Below, in pieces: positions 21,476 through 32,467 of a stretch of 64,000 bases of DNA. Source of the stretch: Phytopythium helicoides (lineage: Eukaryota; Oomycota; Peronosporomycetes; Pythiales; Pythiaceae); NCBI GenBank assembly GCA_024867545.1, contig JANFNE010000028.1:310001-374000 (forward strand). Reading direction: 5' to 3'. Under the pieces are notes generated by a model, which was not told the origin of the DNA, did no database searches, and worked only from the letters and a program-made list of their open reading frames with translations. The translations under genes and the position numbers were made by a program. Every line of letters starts with the position of its first letter. Position 1 is the stretch's first letter.

Positions 21476-24274
21476 ATGAGGTGGACCTTTCACGTCGCCA
21501 CGACTTCGATGGTAGCAGGGTTGGCAGCCGGCGCTCTTCTCTCCGCCGACTCGTTCTTCGACTTTGATGGCACCACCTCCGACCTATCGCAACAACTCTA
21601 TCGTCGCTACCTCGCTGGAAAGGATGTCGACCAAGTCGAGATCACGGAAGACGACGTACCCAAGAGCATCCAGTCTCGACTGACCGATGCCAACATCACC
21701 ACATTCAGCTCGCTCCCCGGTATCGTTCAGCGAGCACTGTTGTGGGACTCTGGGTATGTTTTCGGAGCGGATGGGTCGCTGAAGCAAGTCTGGCCACTGG
21801 ATAACCACTCCATGGCCAGCATCGCTGTTCCGTACAGTGACTTCTTGGAGTCGGGGTGTACAGCTAAGGATTGCAACCAGCCCGATGGGAAACTGGCTTT
21901 GAGCAACCATTTCTGCAGCGGCACGCAAATGCTGTCGGTGTCACGGTGTGTTGTTGAAGATGACGATGGAGAGCAGCAAGACATCGCAATGTGGGCGACT
22001 GGAGGCAGCGATACGATGATCCCTGAGCTCCGACTGCTCAAGCACGAATGGGAGGACTACCTGGTTTTCTCGATCAACACACTGTCAGCAGATGCTGAAC
22101 CAAAGTACGATAATTGTCCGAGCGGAGGCTTCGGCTCGGTTGTCATTCCTTGCCATCCCAAAAGCACGTATCCGAGTACCGATGACCTCGTTTCTCCGAA
22201 ACCGACAGCGTGGGTCGACGAATGGCTTCTGAGCCTATCTTCGACTCCAACAGAGTTGGTCAACACGTCGACATCGACTGATAACTCTAAGAATTCCAAC
22301 GACACCATTACAGTCGAGGTGACTCCAGCTAAAGGCATGTTTGACTCGCGAAGCACGAATTCGGATATTGCTCGACAGCTTTATGATCGATACCAAGCTG
22401 GTGGCAGAGTAGATCCGTTCGAAGTTGACAAAGTGCCAGATCGAGTGCTTCAGCGACTCAAGGATTTGGATGTGACTTATGAGAACATCGATCCGATTGC
22501 TCAGCGTGCGTTGCTGTGGGATTCGGGTTATGCCATCACTGATCTTGGTGTAGTGAAACAAATGTGGTTGCTCCCAGAACGCATGAGTGGCGAGAGTTCT
22601 TCCATGGCACATATCGGTGTGTCACTTGATGAATACACAGGCACCTCAAAGTGTACGCCGCTCAATTGCACACAGCCTGACGGAAACATCGCATACGCCA
22701 CTTGGATGTGCAACGGGGTGCAAATGTTACGCTCAGCGAAATGTGTGATGGAGGACTTACATAATGGTGACATCACTCCATCAGTACCGTGGAACACAGG
22801 TGGAAACCCGAAGACATCCATTCCTGAAATTCGTGCCAAAATGCACAACTGGGTCGATCAAAAAACTCCATACTTAGTTTACGCTGTTCACACGATTGCG
22901 AGGAGAAATGAGCCAGATTATGGCGAGTGGTGCCCAGCAGAGAACGATGGATACGGAGCTCTGACAATACCCTGCCATCCGCTGAGCACGCTTGGAACAG
23001 TCTTGAACGCCAACAAAGTTGAGCCAACTCCTTCCGAATGGGTGGACACGTGGATGAAAGAGTTCCAGACTGAAGAACAGCGATCGGGTACAGTGGCAAC
23101 TAGCACCTACACTGGAGTCGGGATCGGAGGTGCCGCGATAGTTCTACTCTTAGCCGTGGTGGGATTTGTCTTGTACAAACGCCATAGCACTGACAAGAAG
23201 AAGAAAGCTAGTCAAAACTCTCAACCTCCTCATGATGCTGACGGCATAGCTCAATATCCCAGTGAAGCGGACAGGGAGGATTCCACGGAGCCAACTCTAC
23301 CCAGCTTGGAGGAACACCCGTCTGATCCTAGCCTGATCAGTGCCGACAGCATGGAACATGGCAGCGTTGGGGGTGTGCAGTTCCTTCCAATGCTCCGTGA
23401 TGACCCGCACCTCGCCAACAAGCGGATCCCGTACGAAAACATTTGCTTTAAGCGTATGCTATCCAAAGGAGCGTACGGTGAAGTGTGGGCATGCAGTCTA
23501 CGCATGAGTGGAAGGTCACAAGAAGTGGCTGTCAAACGACTGATTGAAGGGAAAACGCACAACTTTGAAGCGGTTCAAGAATTTGCGAACGAGATCCAGT
23601 TGTCTGCGAGTCTGCACCATCCGAACATCGTGGAGTTCCTCGGTGTCGCCTGGTCCACTCTCAGCAATCTGGTGCTTGTGATGGAGTTTCTGCCGACTGG
23701 TGATCTGCTCGACTATTTGTCCAAACACGGAGATACTCTCGAGTGGAGACAAGACAAGCTCCACGTTGCGATTGGCATTGCGCGTGGCATCGAGTATCTA
23801 CACAGTCTCGATCCTCCACTCATTCACCGCGATCTCAAGTCGAAGAATGTGCTTCTGACTGGAGACCTGTGTCCGAAGATCGTCGACTTTGGTGTCGCTC
23901 GACGACGAGCTGAGGAGACGATGACTATGGGTGTTGGAACGCCGTACTGGACAGCGCCAGAGGTGCTGAAGGGCGAAAAATACACGGAGCGGAGCGACAT
24001 CTATTCGTTCGGGGCGTTGCTCTCGGAAATTGATATGTGCAAGCTTCCGTACAGCGATGCGGTCGGGGCGAATGGATCAAAAATGAAGCCATTCCAGGTC
24101 CTTGATGGCATCATGTCAAATCTTCTTCGTCCAAGTTTTAGCGAGGAGTGTCCATCGTGTGTGCGAAGTCTGGGTGTTGCGTGCCTGCAGGACGATCCTC
24201 GGCGTCGACCTTCCGGGAGCGAGTTGGTTGCCATGCTCGGCGATTGCAATCCCCATGGGGAGGATGCGATTTGA
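21476..24274 (+). CDS. Receptor-like kinase RLK6, intact, 932 aa, two-module ectodomain plus TKL-like kinase
   Basis: One open frame with the same architecture and landmarks as RLK5, four residues shorter because of a small deletion in module 1 (KHEWEDYLVF where RLK5 has KHEWTIDDEHYLVF). Module 2 has its own variants (QMWLLPERMS, YATWMCNGVQMLRS). The helix and juxtamembrane match RLK5 with a few changes (QYPSEADRED). All kinase motifs are present: GAYGEV, AVK, HRDLKSKN, DFGVARRRAEE, GTPYWTAPE. Module differences between RLK5 and RLK6 cluster in the second module, which could reflect selection on ligand contact; that is inference. Confidence 0.92.
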   Translation: MRWTFHVATTSMVAGLAAGALLSADSFFDFDGTTSDLSQQLYRRYLAGKDVDQVEITEDDVPKSIQSRLTDANITTFSSLPGIVQRALLWDSGYVFGADGSLKQVWPLDNHSMASIAVPYSDFLESGCTAKDCNQPDGKLALSNHFCSGTQMLSVSRCVVEDDDGEQQDIAMWATGGSDTMIPELRLLKHEWEDYLVFSINTLSADAEPKYDNCPSGGFGSVVIPCHPKSTYPSTDDLVSPKPTAWVDEWLLSLSSTPTELVNTSTSTDNSKNSNDTITVEVTPAKGMFDSRSTNSDIARQLYDRYQAGGRVDPFEVDKVPDRVLQRLKDLDVTYENIDPIAQRALLWDSGYAITDLGVVKQMWLLPERMSGESSSMAHIGVSLDEYTGTSKCTPLNCTQPDGNIAYATWMCNGVQMLRSAKCVMEDLHNGDITPSVPWNTGGNPKTSIPEIRAKMHNWVDQKTPYLVYAVHTIARRNEPDYGEWCPAENDGYGALTIPCHPLSTLGTVLNANKVEPTPSEWVDTWMKEFQTEEQRSGTVATSTYTGVGIGGAAIVLLLAVVGFVLYKRHSTDKKKKASQNSQPPHDADGIAQYPSEADREDSTEPTLPSLEEHPSDPSLISADSMEHGSVGGVQFLPMLRDDPHLANKRIPYENICFKRMLSKGAYGEVWACSLRMSGRSQEVAVKRLIEGKTHNFEAVQEFANEIQLSASLHHPNIVEFLGVAWSTLSNLVLVMEFLPTGDLLDYLSKHGDTLEWRQDKLHVAIGIARGIEYLHSLDPPLIHRDLKSKNVLLTGDLCPKIVDFGVARRRAEETMTMGVGTPYWTAPEVLKGEKYTERSDIYSFGALLSEIDMCKLPYSDAVGANGSKMKPFQVLDGIMSNLLRPSFSEECPSCVRSLGVACLQDDPRRRPSGSELVAMLGDCNPHGEDAI

Positions 24275-24390
24275 ATCTGGTGACAGAGGGACGATTTGTA
24301 GTTGGCACTGATGGCATCTTCACGGAAGGTGTTCGCAGTCCAAGCGATTCCAGACGCAACGTTCTGGCGGTCGGAGGTGTCTGTCGTCAT

Positions 24391-24836
24391 CAGTTGAAGT
24401 CGATGTTGAACGATTCAAGGCGGCTGTGCACCTCAGTCGGCACATCCTTGAGCGTCATGCCGTCACGGTCGCGTTGACAAGCGACTGCCAGTAGATCTGC
24501 TGCGCGATGTCAGACGCCTCGCCGACGAGCGAGAATCCACCAGAGCCTTCGGTCTGAACGGTGAGGAGCATGGCAAGTGGTTGGCGCGGGTGAAGGTGGC
24601 AGCTGGATGCATGGCGGAAGGAAGGACAACTTAGGTGCGAATGAGGAGGTTAGTACCATGGAGGCTCCTCAAAAAAAAAAAGGTCAAGGTGGAACTTCAT
24701 AGCCAACCTCGAACAATGTGTGGTCAGCTATGTTTTGGAACTGTAGACGGCGCGCCGATGAGCGCGAGTACGGGACCATCGAATCGTGGGACCTCCCAGC
24801 TGTTGCCTCCAGCTATGCGCGTGATATGAAGCGACT
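24391..24836 (-). pseudogene. Second copy of the inverted RLK3-type relic
   Basis: Almost identical to the relic at 20665-21110 and exactly 3,726 bp from it, so it was copied with the tandem unit. It carries the same degraded N-terminal coding part and promoter homology to RLK3 on the minus strand. Confidence 0.7.
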
Positions 24837-25010
24837 CGTTTGCCGTGCAGCCGCTGCTTGAGGCCAACTCCTACTAGCGTTCCACGTCGCCCATGGGTAG
24901 TCCGGACTCGACACTGTCAATGGTCCCACAGTGGCAGATGCTTTCAGTAAACAGAAAGCACCTTTACTATAGAACGAGTTTGAGCCTTGAGGTCCGGGCT
25001 GCGAAGGGCA

Positions 25011-25201
25011 CTCCATGGTTGCTCGACGTTTCCAGTCTTGCCTGAATGGACCTTGATGTCCAGACAGAAGCCCGTTCGTATCCACCGGCACACGAAGAGG
25101 TCCGTTGGTCCTTTGAAAAATAAAAACTTCACAACAATTCTTGCCAGTCCACAATTTTCCAGACGAGAAACACACCCACCACCTGCAGCGAGAAGTGAAG
25201 A
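25011..25201 (+). promoter_or_regulatory. Conserved upstream block of RLK7
   Basis: Identical by eye to the RLK6 upstream block at 21285-21475. Promoter role inferred. Confidence 0.45.
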
Positions 25202-28004
25202 ATGAGGTGGACCTTTCACGTCGCCACGACTTCGATGGTAGCAGGGTTGGCAGCCGGCGCTCTTCTCTCCGCCGACTCGTTCTTCGACTTTGATGGCACC
25301 ACCTCCGACCTATCGCAACAACTCTATCGTCGCTACCTCGCTGGAAAGGATGTCGACCAAGTCGAGATCACGGAAGACGACGTACCCAAGAGCATCCAGT
25401 CTCGACTGACCGATACCAACATCACCACATTCAGCTCGCTCCCCGGTATCGTTCAGCGAGCACTGTTGTGGGACTCTGGGTATGTTTTCGGAGCGGATGG
25501 GTCGCTGAAGCAAGTCTGGCCACTGGATAACCACTCCATGGCCAGCATCGCTGTTCCGTACAGTGACTTCTTGGAGTCGGGGTGTACGGCTAAGGATTGC
25601 AACCAGCCCGATGGGAAACTGGCTTTGAGCAACCATTTCTGCAGCGGCACGCAAATGCTGTCGGTGTCACGGTGCGTGGTTGAAGATGACGATGGAGAGC
25701 AGCAAGACATCGCGATGTGGGCGACTGGGGGCAGCGATACGATGATCCCTGAGCTCCGACTGCTCAAGCACGAATGGGAGGACTACCTGGTTTTCTCGAT
25801 CAACACACTGTCAGCAGATGCTGAACCAAAGTACGATAATTGTCCGAGCGGAGGCTTCGGCTCGGTTGTCATTCCTTGCCATCCCAAAAGCAAGTATCCG
25901 GGTACCGATGACCTCGTTTCTCCGAAACCGACAGCGTGGGTCGACGAATGGCTTCTGAGCCTATCTTCGACTCCAACAGAGTTGGTCAACACGTCGACAT
26001 CGACTGATAACTCTAAGAATTCCAACGACACCATTACAGTCGAGGTGACTCCAGCTAAAGGCATGTTTGACTCGCGAAGCACGAATTCGGATATTGCTCG
26101 ACAGCTTTATGATCGATACCAAGCTGGTGGCAGAGTAGATCCGTTCGAAGTTGACGAAGTGCCAGATCGAGTGCTTCAGCGACTCAAGGATTTGGATGTG
26201 ACTTATGAGAACATCGCTCCAAGTGCTCAGCGTGCGTTGTTGTGGGATTCGGGTTATGCCATCACTGATCTTGGTGTAGTGAAACAAGTGTGGTTGCTCC
26301 CAGAACGCATGAGTGGCGAGAGTTCTTCCATGGCACATATCGGTGTGTCCCTTGATGAGTACATCAGCATATCGCAGTGTACAACTATCAACTGCACACA
26401 ACCTGACGGCAATCCTGCTTATTATAGTCAATATTGCAATGGCGTGCAAATGTTACTCTCAGTGAAATGTGTAATGGACGACCCCTCTGACGAAGGTGAT
26501 ATCCACTCAATCAGTACCGTGGAACACAGGTGGAAACCCGGAAACAGCAATTCCTGAAATACGTGCCAAGATGCACAACTGGGTCGAACAATCAACCCCA
26601 TATCTAGTTTACGCTGTTCACACGATTGCGAGGAGAAATGAACCGAATTATGGCGAGTGGTGCCCAGCAGAGAACAAAGGATACGGAGCCCTGACAATAC
26701 CCTGCTATCCGCTGAGCACGCTTGGAACAGTCTTGAACGCCAACAAAGTTGAGCCAACTCCTTCCGAATGGGTAGACACGTGGATGAAAGAGTTCCAAAC
26801 TGAAGAACAACGATCGGGTACAGCGACAACTAGCACCTACATCGGAGTAGGGGTCGGTGGTGCTGCGATAGCTCTACTCTTAGCCGTGGTGGGATTTGTC
26901 TTGTACAAACGCCATAGCACTGACAAGAAGAAGAAAGCTAGTCAAAACTCTCAACCTCCTCATGATGCTGACGGCATAGCTCAATATCCCATTGAAGCCG
27001 ACAGCGAGGATTCCACGGAGCCAACTCTACCCAGCTTGGAGGAACACCCGTCTGATCCTAGCCTGATCAGTGCCGACAGCATGGAACATGGCAGCGTTGG
27101 GGGTGTGCAGTTCCTTCCAATGCTCCGTGATGACCCGCACCTCGCCAACAAGCGGATCCCGTACGAAAACATTTGCTTTAAGCGTATGCTATCCAAAGGA
27201 GCGTACGGTGAAGTGTGGGCATGCAGTCTACGCATGAGTGGAAGGTCACAAGAAGTGGCTGTCAAACGACTGATTGAAGGGAAAACGCACAACTTTGAAG
27301 CGGTTCAAGAATTTGCGAACGAGATCCAGTTGTCTGCGAGTCTGCACCATCCGAACATCGTGGAGTTCCTCGGTGTCGCCTGGTCCACTCTCAGCAATCT
27401 GGTGCTTGTGATGGAGTTTCTGCCGACTGGTGATCTGCTCGACTATTTGTCCAAACACGGAGATACTCTCGAGTGGAGACAAGACAAGCTCCACATTGCG
27501 ATTGGAATTGCGCGTGGCATCGAGTATCTACACAGTCTCGATCCTCCACTCATTCACCGCGATCTCAAGTCGAAGAATGTGCTTCTGACTGGAGACCTGT
27601 GTCCGAAGATCGTCGACTTTGGTGTCGCTCGACGACGAGCTGAGGAGACGATGACTATGGGTGTTGGAACGCCGTACTGGACAGCGCCAGAGGTGCTGAA
27701 GGGCGAAAAATACACGGAGCGGAGCGACATCTATTCGTTCGGGGCGTTGCTCTCGGAAATTGATATGTGCAAGCTTCCGTACAGCGATGCGGTCGGGGCG
27801 AATGGATCAAAAATGAAGCCATTCCAGGTCCTCGATGGCGTCATGTCAAATCTTCTTCGTCCAAGTTTTAGCGAGGAGTGTCCATCGTGTGTGCGAAGTC
27901 TGGGTGTTGCGTGCCTGCAGGACGATCCTCGGCGTCGACCTTCCGGGAGCGAGTTGGTTGCCATGCTCGGCGATTGCAATCCCCATGGGGAGGATGCGAT
28001 TTGA
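25202..28004 (+). CDS. Receptor-like kinase RLK7, mosaic copy, one frameshift
   Basis: From 25202 to about 26350 the sequence follows RLK6, including its deletion in module 1. From about 26380 to 26505 it follows RLK4 (NPAYYSQYCNGVQMLLSVKC). From about 26506 to about 27030 it follows RLK5 (VEQSTPYLVYAVHT, IPCYPL, IEADSED), and the kinase is again RLK6-like (GEKYTERSD, EIDMCKLP). At the second junction, gatatccactcaatc against gacatcactcaatc, one extra base breaks the frame; the downstream 500 codons are open with every kinase motif. So the copy is a recombinant of three neighbours, or a chimera made in assembly. If the indel is an error, it encodes a complete receptor of about 933 residues. 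Confidence 0.85.
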
Positions 28005-28366
28005 ATCTGGTGACAGAGGGACGATTTGTAGTTGGCACTGATGGCATCTTCACGGAAGGTGTTCGCAGTCCAAGCGATTCCAGACGCAACGTTCTGCCAT
28101 TCAAATAGCTCTGCCGACATTTTGTCGACAATGCAGACACGCCTCACGATTTGTTGGCAATTCCCGACGTAAATACTTACTGAACTCATATCCATCCCCA
28201 CACCAACGCTCTCGAAGCTGACTTTGACGCTGCTCATGAACTACATGCACGAAAGTCTCAAGCAACAACTCCGCTGGCCATAGTGGACCCCTTTGGTCTC
28301 TCCAAAACAACAATTTTCAAAAATACACACACTGACAACCACAGCCAAGTGACGTGTCGGATCCTC
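28005..28366. other. Intergenic region between RLK7 and glucosidase I
   Basis: The first 92 bp belong to the tandem repeat and the rest is unique. It should hold the glucosidase I promoter. No gene seen. Confidence 0.5.
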
Positions 28367-31300
28367 ATGGCGGCGCCGGAGCCGCTGCGCGCGGCGCTGC
28401 TGGCGGCGCTGCTGGCCGTCGCGGCCGCGCTGCTCTTCTCCCACTACAACGTGCAGCTTCCCGCGCAGCTGTCGCCCAATTCCCAGCGCCAAAGAAGCCC
28501 TGGGGCCCGAGATACAGCCGGCCGACGTGAGCGCTCCGCGGTCGCTGGCGCACCTGCCGGCCGCTGGACCGCGCGGCCCTGGAGGCCTTTCGCGGCCGCC
28601 AGCTCCGCTCGAGGCCTCAGGTGGGGCACCTACCGCTCCGGCTTGTACTTCGGCGTGCGCTCGCGGTCCTTCCCGCGCTCCGTGTCGGCCGGGCTGCTGT
28701 GGGGCTCGACGCTCGAAGACGTGACCCAGCTGCGCTACGAGGCGCGCCAGGACGACACGCTGCAGACCTACGGCTGGCGCCGCCACGACGGCCGCAGCTT
28801 CGCCGACCAGTGGATCGAGGACCAGCACAACCGCGTCGCGCTGCGGACGCTGTACGCGCGGCTGGAGAAGGAGCAGGACGGTGTCGACGGATGGGCCGCA
28901 CGCATCCTCGCCTCGCACGTCGAGCCAGTGGACAAGCGCCGCCGAGGGAGAGGAGAGGAAGCCAGCAAGCTCTCCATGTATTTCTTTATTGAGCTGGGCT
29001 GCGGGGACGAGAGCCCCAAGAACCCCTGTCGAGACGCGCTCAAGGACTTGCTGGAGGTGGCGGTCGAGCCGCCAAAAGCCTCCGAGCCATGCACAGGCGC
29101 CACTGACGGCACCGAAATGTGCTCGCAACTTGTTATCTCAAGCAGCTCTCCGGACGACGACGATGATGATGATGACGACGAAGAGAAGGACGTTCAGGTT
29201 GAAGCTACTGGCATCGAGGCTCCTCTTGACTTTCAGCTTCACGTGCAGCTTCGCACAAAGACCGGATCGGTAGCAGCAGCCGAGCTTCGCTACGCAGGGA
29301 TGAAAGACACAAGCGTGCTGAACATCAAGGAGCGGCTCGTTGCCCGAGCTAGACCTATCCTCAACAGCGAGGGTAAGCCAACGACGGACAAGAAGATTCT
29401 ACTTGGCAATTCGATTGGCGAAGGCAGCACAATGGTCGTTGTGCAAGGCAATTATTGATATCCCTGACATGCGCGCGCTGCGTGAAGAAGACATCACTCT
29501 GGAGGTTGTTCTGAAGGAAACAGGTGGAGCAAATGGAGAAATCGATGTGCCGGATATGCATACTCTTGTTTCGAAGACACTTGAGCAGCATGCGGATGCG
29601 TTCGAGCAAAAGTTCGAAGACACTTTCCACCTTGCTGCAAAAGGATTCCACCAGTCTGACTTTGCTGGCGAGGTCAATGTCGACCCAAAGTTTAACGAAA
29701 GCCACATTCGCTTTGCACAGGCAGCGCTAGGGGGAACTCGTTGGTGGTCTTAGCTTCTTCTATGGCAGCTCATTGATCCAGCATGATCCGCGGAAGCCAA
29801 AGGAAGTGATCGAGTCACCACCCAAGCCCCTGTTTACAGCTTCACCGTCTCGCTCGTTCTTTCCGCGTGGTTTTCTATGGGACGAAGGCTTTCATCAGCT
29901 CGGCATTGCATCATTTGACTACCGTTTATCTATGGATGTCATTGCACACTGGCTGAACCTCATGGAGGACGATGGCTACATTACTCGTGAGCAGATCCTT
30001 GGAGAAGTGGCTCGCAGGCGCGTTTTTCCAAGTGAATTCCTGATTCAGCACGTTGAGCACGCCAACCCACCGACTCTCTTCTTGCAGTCGAGAAGATCAT
30101 CAAGCAAGGAATGAAGGAGGGTGGAGACCACACTGAGCTGGAAGAGTTTTTGCGCGTTGCTTTTCCGTTCCTTGAGCGCTGGTACGACTGGTTCGCTTTC
30201 ACTCAGCGTGGTCCCTCACCAAGACGAGGAGGCAGCAAGTATGCGCTGGCGCGGTCGGCACCCCGATGATAGCAGACTCATTGCAAACACACTTTCTTCG
30301 GGTCTCGATGACTACCCTCGCGCGTCCCATCCCAGCCCCAAAGAGATGCATGTCGATTTGGTGGCGTGGATGGCCAAGTCGAGCGAAATCATGTCGAGGC
30401 TGGCGGAGGTGGTTGGCGAGACAGACAAGATCCAAGTGTACCAAAAACAGCACGATCGCTATTTGAACGGACTGGACAAATATCACTGGGACGAGCAGAA
30501 GCAGTCCTACTTTGATGTTGGCGAGCACAGTTCAGACGGAATCATCGAGAACCTGGTGGTGGTCCGCTGTGGCAATTCGAACGAGGACTCCGTGATGTGG
30601 AAGGTGCCAATTGCTGACGTTCAGCGCCGGCGCGTGCGTTGCCCGAAGAGCCACCCACGCTACATGTTCCCTTTGGGTGACGGCAACGGTGGTCTGATGA
30701 TCAAGCCCACATTCATCCCCCAAACGGTGCGCTGGATACTCTTGCATGGATGTTTGGCCTTCTCGCGAACTAACTATGCTGTTTTGTGCTGCCAAACAGA
30801 CCAAAGTGCAATTCGTGGAGCACGTCGGGTACATCAGTGTTTTCCCGTTGCTGCTAAAGCTACTGCCGCCGGACTCGCCAAAGCTGCTGGCTCTACTTCG
30901 AGGACAGATTTTGAACCCAGACCATCTGTGGTCACCATACGGTCTCCGATCCATGTCGACTCTCGACTCGTTTTACGAACGGGAGAACGCGCCGGGTGAC
31001 AAGCCGTACTGGCGAGGATCGATCTGGATCAACATGAATTACCTGGCACTTGACGCTCTCCACCATTACTCCCAGCCAGAGGTCGGCAGTCCATTCCGCG
31101 ATGAATTCCAAGAGGCGTACAACCGACTTCGGAACAACGTGATCGCCAACATTTACAGCGAGTTCGAGAGCACTGGGTACTTGTGGGAGCAGTACAGCGG
31201 CGACATTCACAACAGCGAGCGCTACGGCCGCGGTCAGCGCTGCCACCCGTTTGCGGGCTGGACGGCGCTTGTTGTGAGCATCATGGCTGAGACGTACTAA
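28367..31300 (+). CDS. MOGS: Mannosyl-oligosaccharide glucosidase (ER glucosidase I, GH63), several frameshifts
   Basis: The ATG at 28367 opens a short cytosolic start and a signal anchor (AALLAALLAVAAALLFSHY), the type II topology of ER glucosidase I, which removes the outermost glucose from N-glycans. GH63 landmarks appear in order: RWGTYRSGLYFGVR, SFFPRGFLWDEGFHQLG, a GLDDYPRASHPSPKEMHVD segment holding the E-x3-D pair I recall as essential in yeast Cwh41, SPYGLRSMS, PYWRGSIWINMNYLALDALH, YLWEQY and PFAGWTALVVSIMAE at the C-terminus. The length suits the family. The frame shifts near 28470, 28560, 28615, 29440, 29745, 30090, 30215 and possibly 30620-30800. Conserved sequence resumes each time, so these are probably errors, with one or two possibly short introns. 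An acidic Asp run near 29150-29190 is unusual for the family. Confidence 0.88.
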
Positions 31301-31385
31301 TGGCAAAATGCGTCGATTCAACCAGGAATCCATCTAGACATTGCAAAGGCGTTTACTTCAACACGATCTACTTTTTCACACTTGG

Positions 31386-32249
31386 TCAAACGATATAGTT
31401 GGCGGGGCACGCGAGCGGGTCTTCGGGTCGCCGACACGCTCCGCCTCGCTCACCTCCTCGCTGCAACGCAAGCGCCACAGGCAAAGCGTGGAGTTGCGCA
31501 TAGTTCTGGATCGAAGCACGAGCCTGGAGCCACAGAGTAACGAAGGACAGGGCCAATGCTGTCGCTGCTACATTGAACGACGAGCCGTTTCGCCACGTCA
31601 GCGACAATTCAGATAGCGTCTCAGCATCGACGAGGAACGAGCTGTAGCTCCACCAGAGCAGGATGACTACAAGGCCAAGCAAGGCACTAGCATAAATGCA
31701 GAATGTGCTGCAAGTCGAGCTTGAACACGTCGAAACCAGTCTGAAGGAACCCCAAAGCAGTGAGAGCAACGCGAATGTAAGCCACAAGCCCAGCGAGAAG
31801 ACGCAAGTCTCCAGAATCGCGAGACACATGGCGCTCTCGGCTCCTTGCATCAGCACTGAAGCTTCATCAGGGATTCTCCTCATTGGGCGACACCATACTG
31901 ACACAATCTGATCCACTTGGTGAGCTTTGGCGTCAGCTTCCGCATCGATTGTTGACCCAATATCAAATGGCTCGTGGGTAACCGCATTTGCGCGGGTAGA
32001 TCGACGGATGTCGCGACTGGCAGCAGTCGCGTCGAGTATGAGGTCGATGAACGGGAGGCAGGCGGTATTGCGTTTCTGAAGCTGCACGCAGAGGCCATCT
32101 GGAGACAAGCGGACGCTCGTTACAACGGAGCTGCTATCACTGGAATCGCCAATAATCTCTCCCCACGAATGCAGCGACGCCGAGAGCATCAGCAAACCAG
32201 GCACAGAGAGCTGTAGAGCTAGCATCAACAGCGTTTGGCTTCGACCCAT
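31386..32249 (-). CDS. Hypothetical four-helix membrane protein
   Basis: The ATG at 32249 is chosen because it opens MGRSQTLLMLALQLSVPGLL, a plausible first helix; the frame extends further upstream only as unlikely sequence. 287 aa. Four hydrophobic segments: about residues 6-25, 150-175 (FSLGLWLTFALLSLLWGSF), 188-210 (YASALLGLVVILLWWSY) and 230-250 (FNVAATALALSFVTLWL). There is a Cys-containing loop between helices 1 and 2. The layout resembles claudin/tetraspan-like proteins, but no signature is visible, so I give no function. Convergent with glucosidase I, the stops being about 85 bp apart. Confidence 0.55.
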   Translation of the reverse strand: MGRSQTLLMLALQLSVPGLLMLSASLHSWGEIIGDSSDSSSVVTSVRLSPDGLCVQLQKRNTACLPFIDLILDATAASRDIRRSTRANAVTHEPFDIGSTIDAEADAKAHQVDQIVSVWCRPMRRIPDEASVLMQGAESAMCLAILETCVFSLGLWLTFALLSLLWGSFRLVSTCSSSTCSTFCIYASALLGLVVILLWWSYSSFLVDAETLSELSLTWRNGSSFNVAATALALSFVTLWLQARASIQNYAQLHALPVALALQRGGERGGACRRPEDPLACPANYIV

Positions 32250-32467
32250 TTTTAAGACAGAACTTCTTGGTAGTGCCACTTCCTCGGCTGCAGTGGGCGG
32301 ATGATATTGAATGCTCCAGCGTTTGAACGGGAAGTGTCGTGTCAGACGCTGAGGATGCACCAGCCCGATGTGCGAAGTTGGCTTCCCTCGTCGCGCACAG
32401 AACCCGATGGTGCACCACATGCTATGATTTTGATTTGTTCGAGTGCTGTGATCGGATGATGTGAACG

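Larger units (their letters stand above)
20640..28096 (+). repeat. Tandem duplication, unit 3,726 bp, two copies (spacer + RLK each)
   Basis: Every landmark in the RLK5-RLK6 spacer and RLK6 recurs exactly 3,726 bp later: starts 21476 and 25202, relic 20665 and 24391, poly-A tract 20945 and 24671. The right-hand end is sharp: the RLK7 downstream sequence follows the others as far as cagacgcaacgttctg (28096) and then changes abruptly. The RLK7 unit is 4 bp longer because of a small mosaic segment. Near-identity of spacers means the duplication or conversion is recent. Confidence 0.9.

Noticed and set aside
20549..28004. CRISPR-like or transposon origin of the 3.7-kb repeats
   Set aside because: The repeats are whole gene-plus-spacer units without terminal repeats, target-site duplications or transposase. 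Tandem gene duplication explains them.
28241..29128. 295-codon minus-strand frame over glucosidase I
   Set aside because: Antisense of the GC-rich N-terminal half of glucosidase I, which has clear GH63 motifs on the plus strand.
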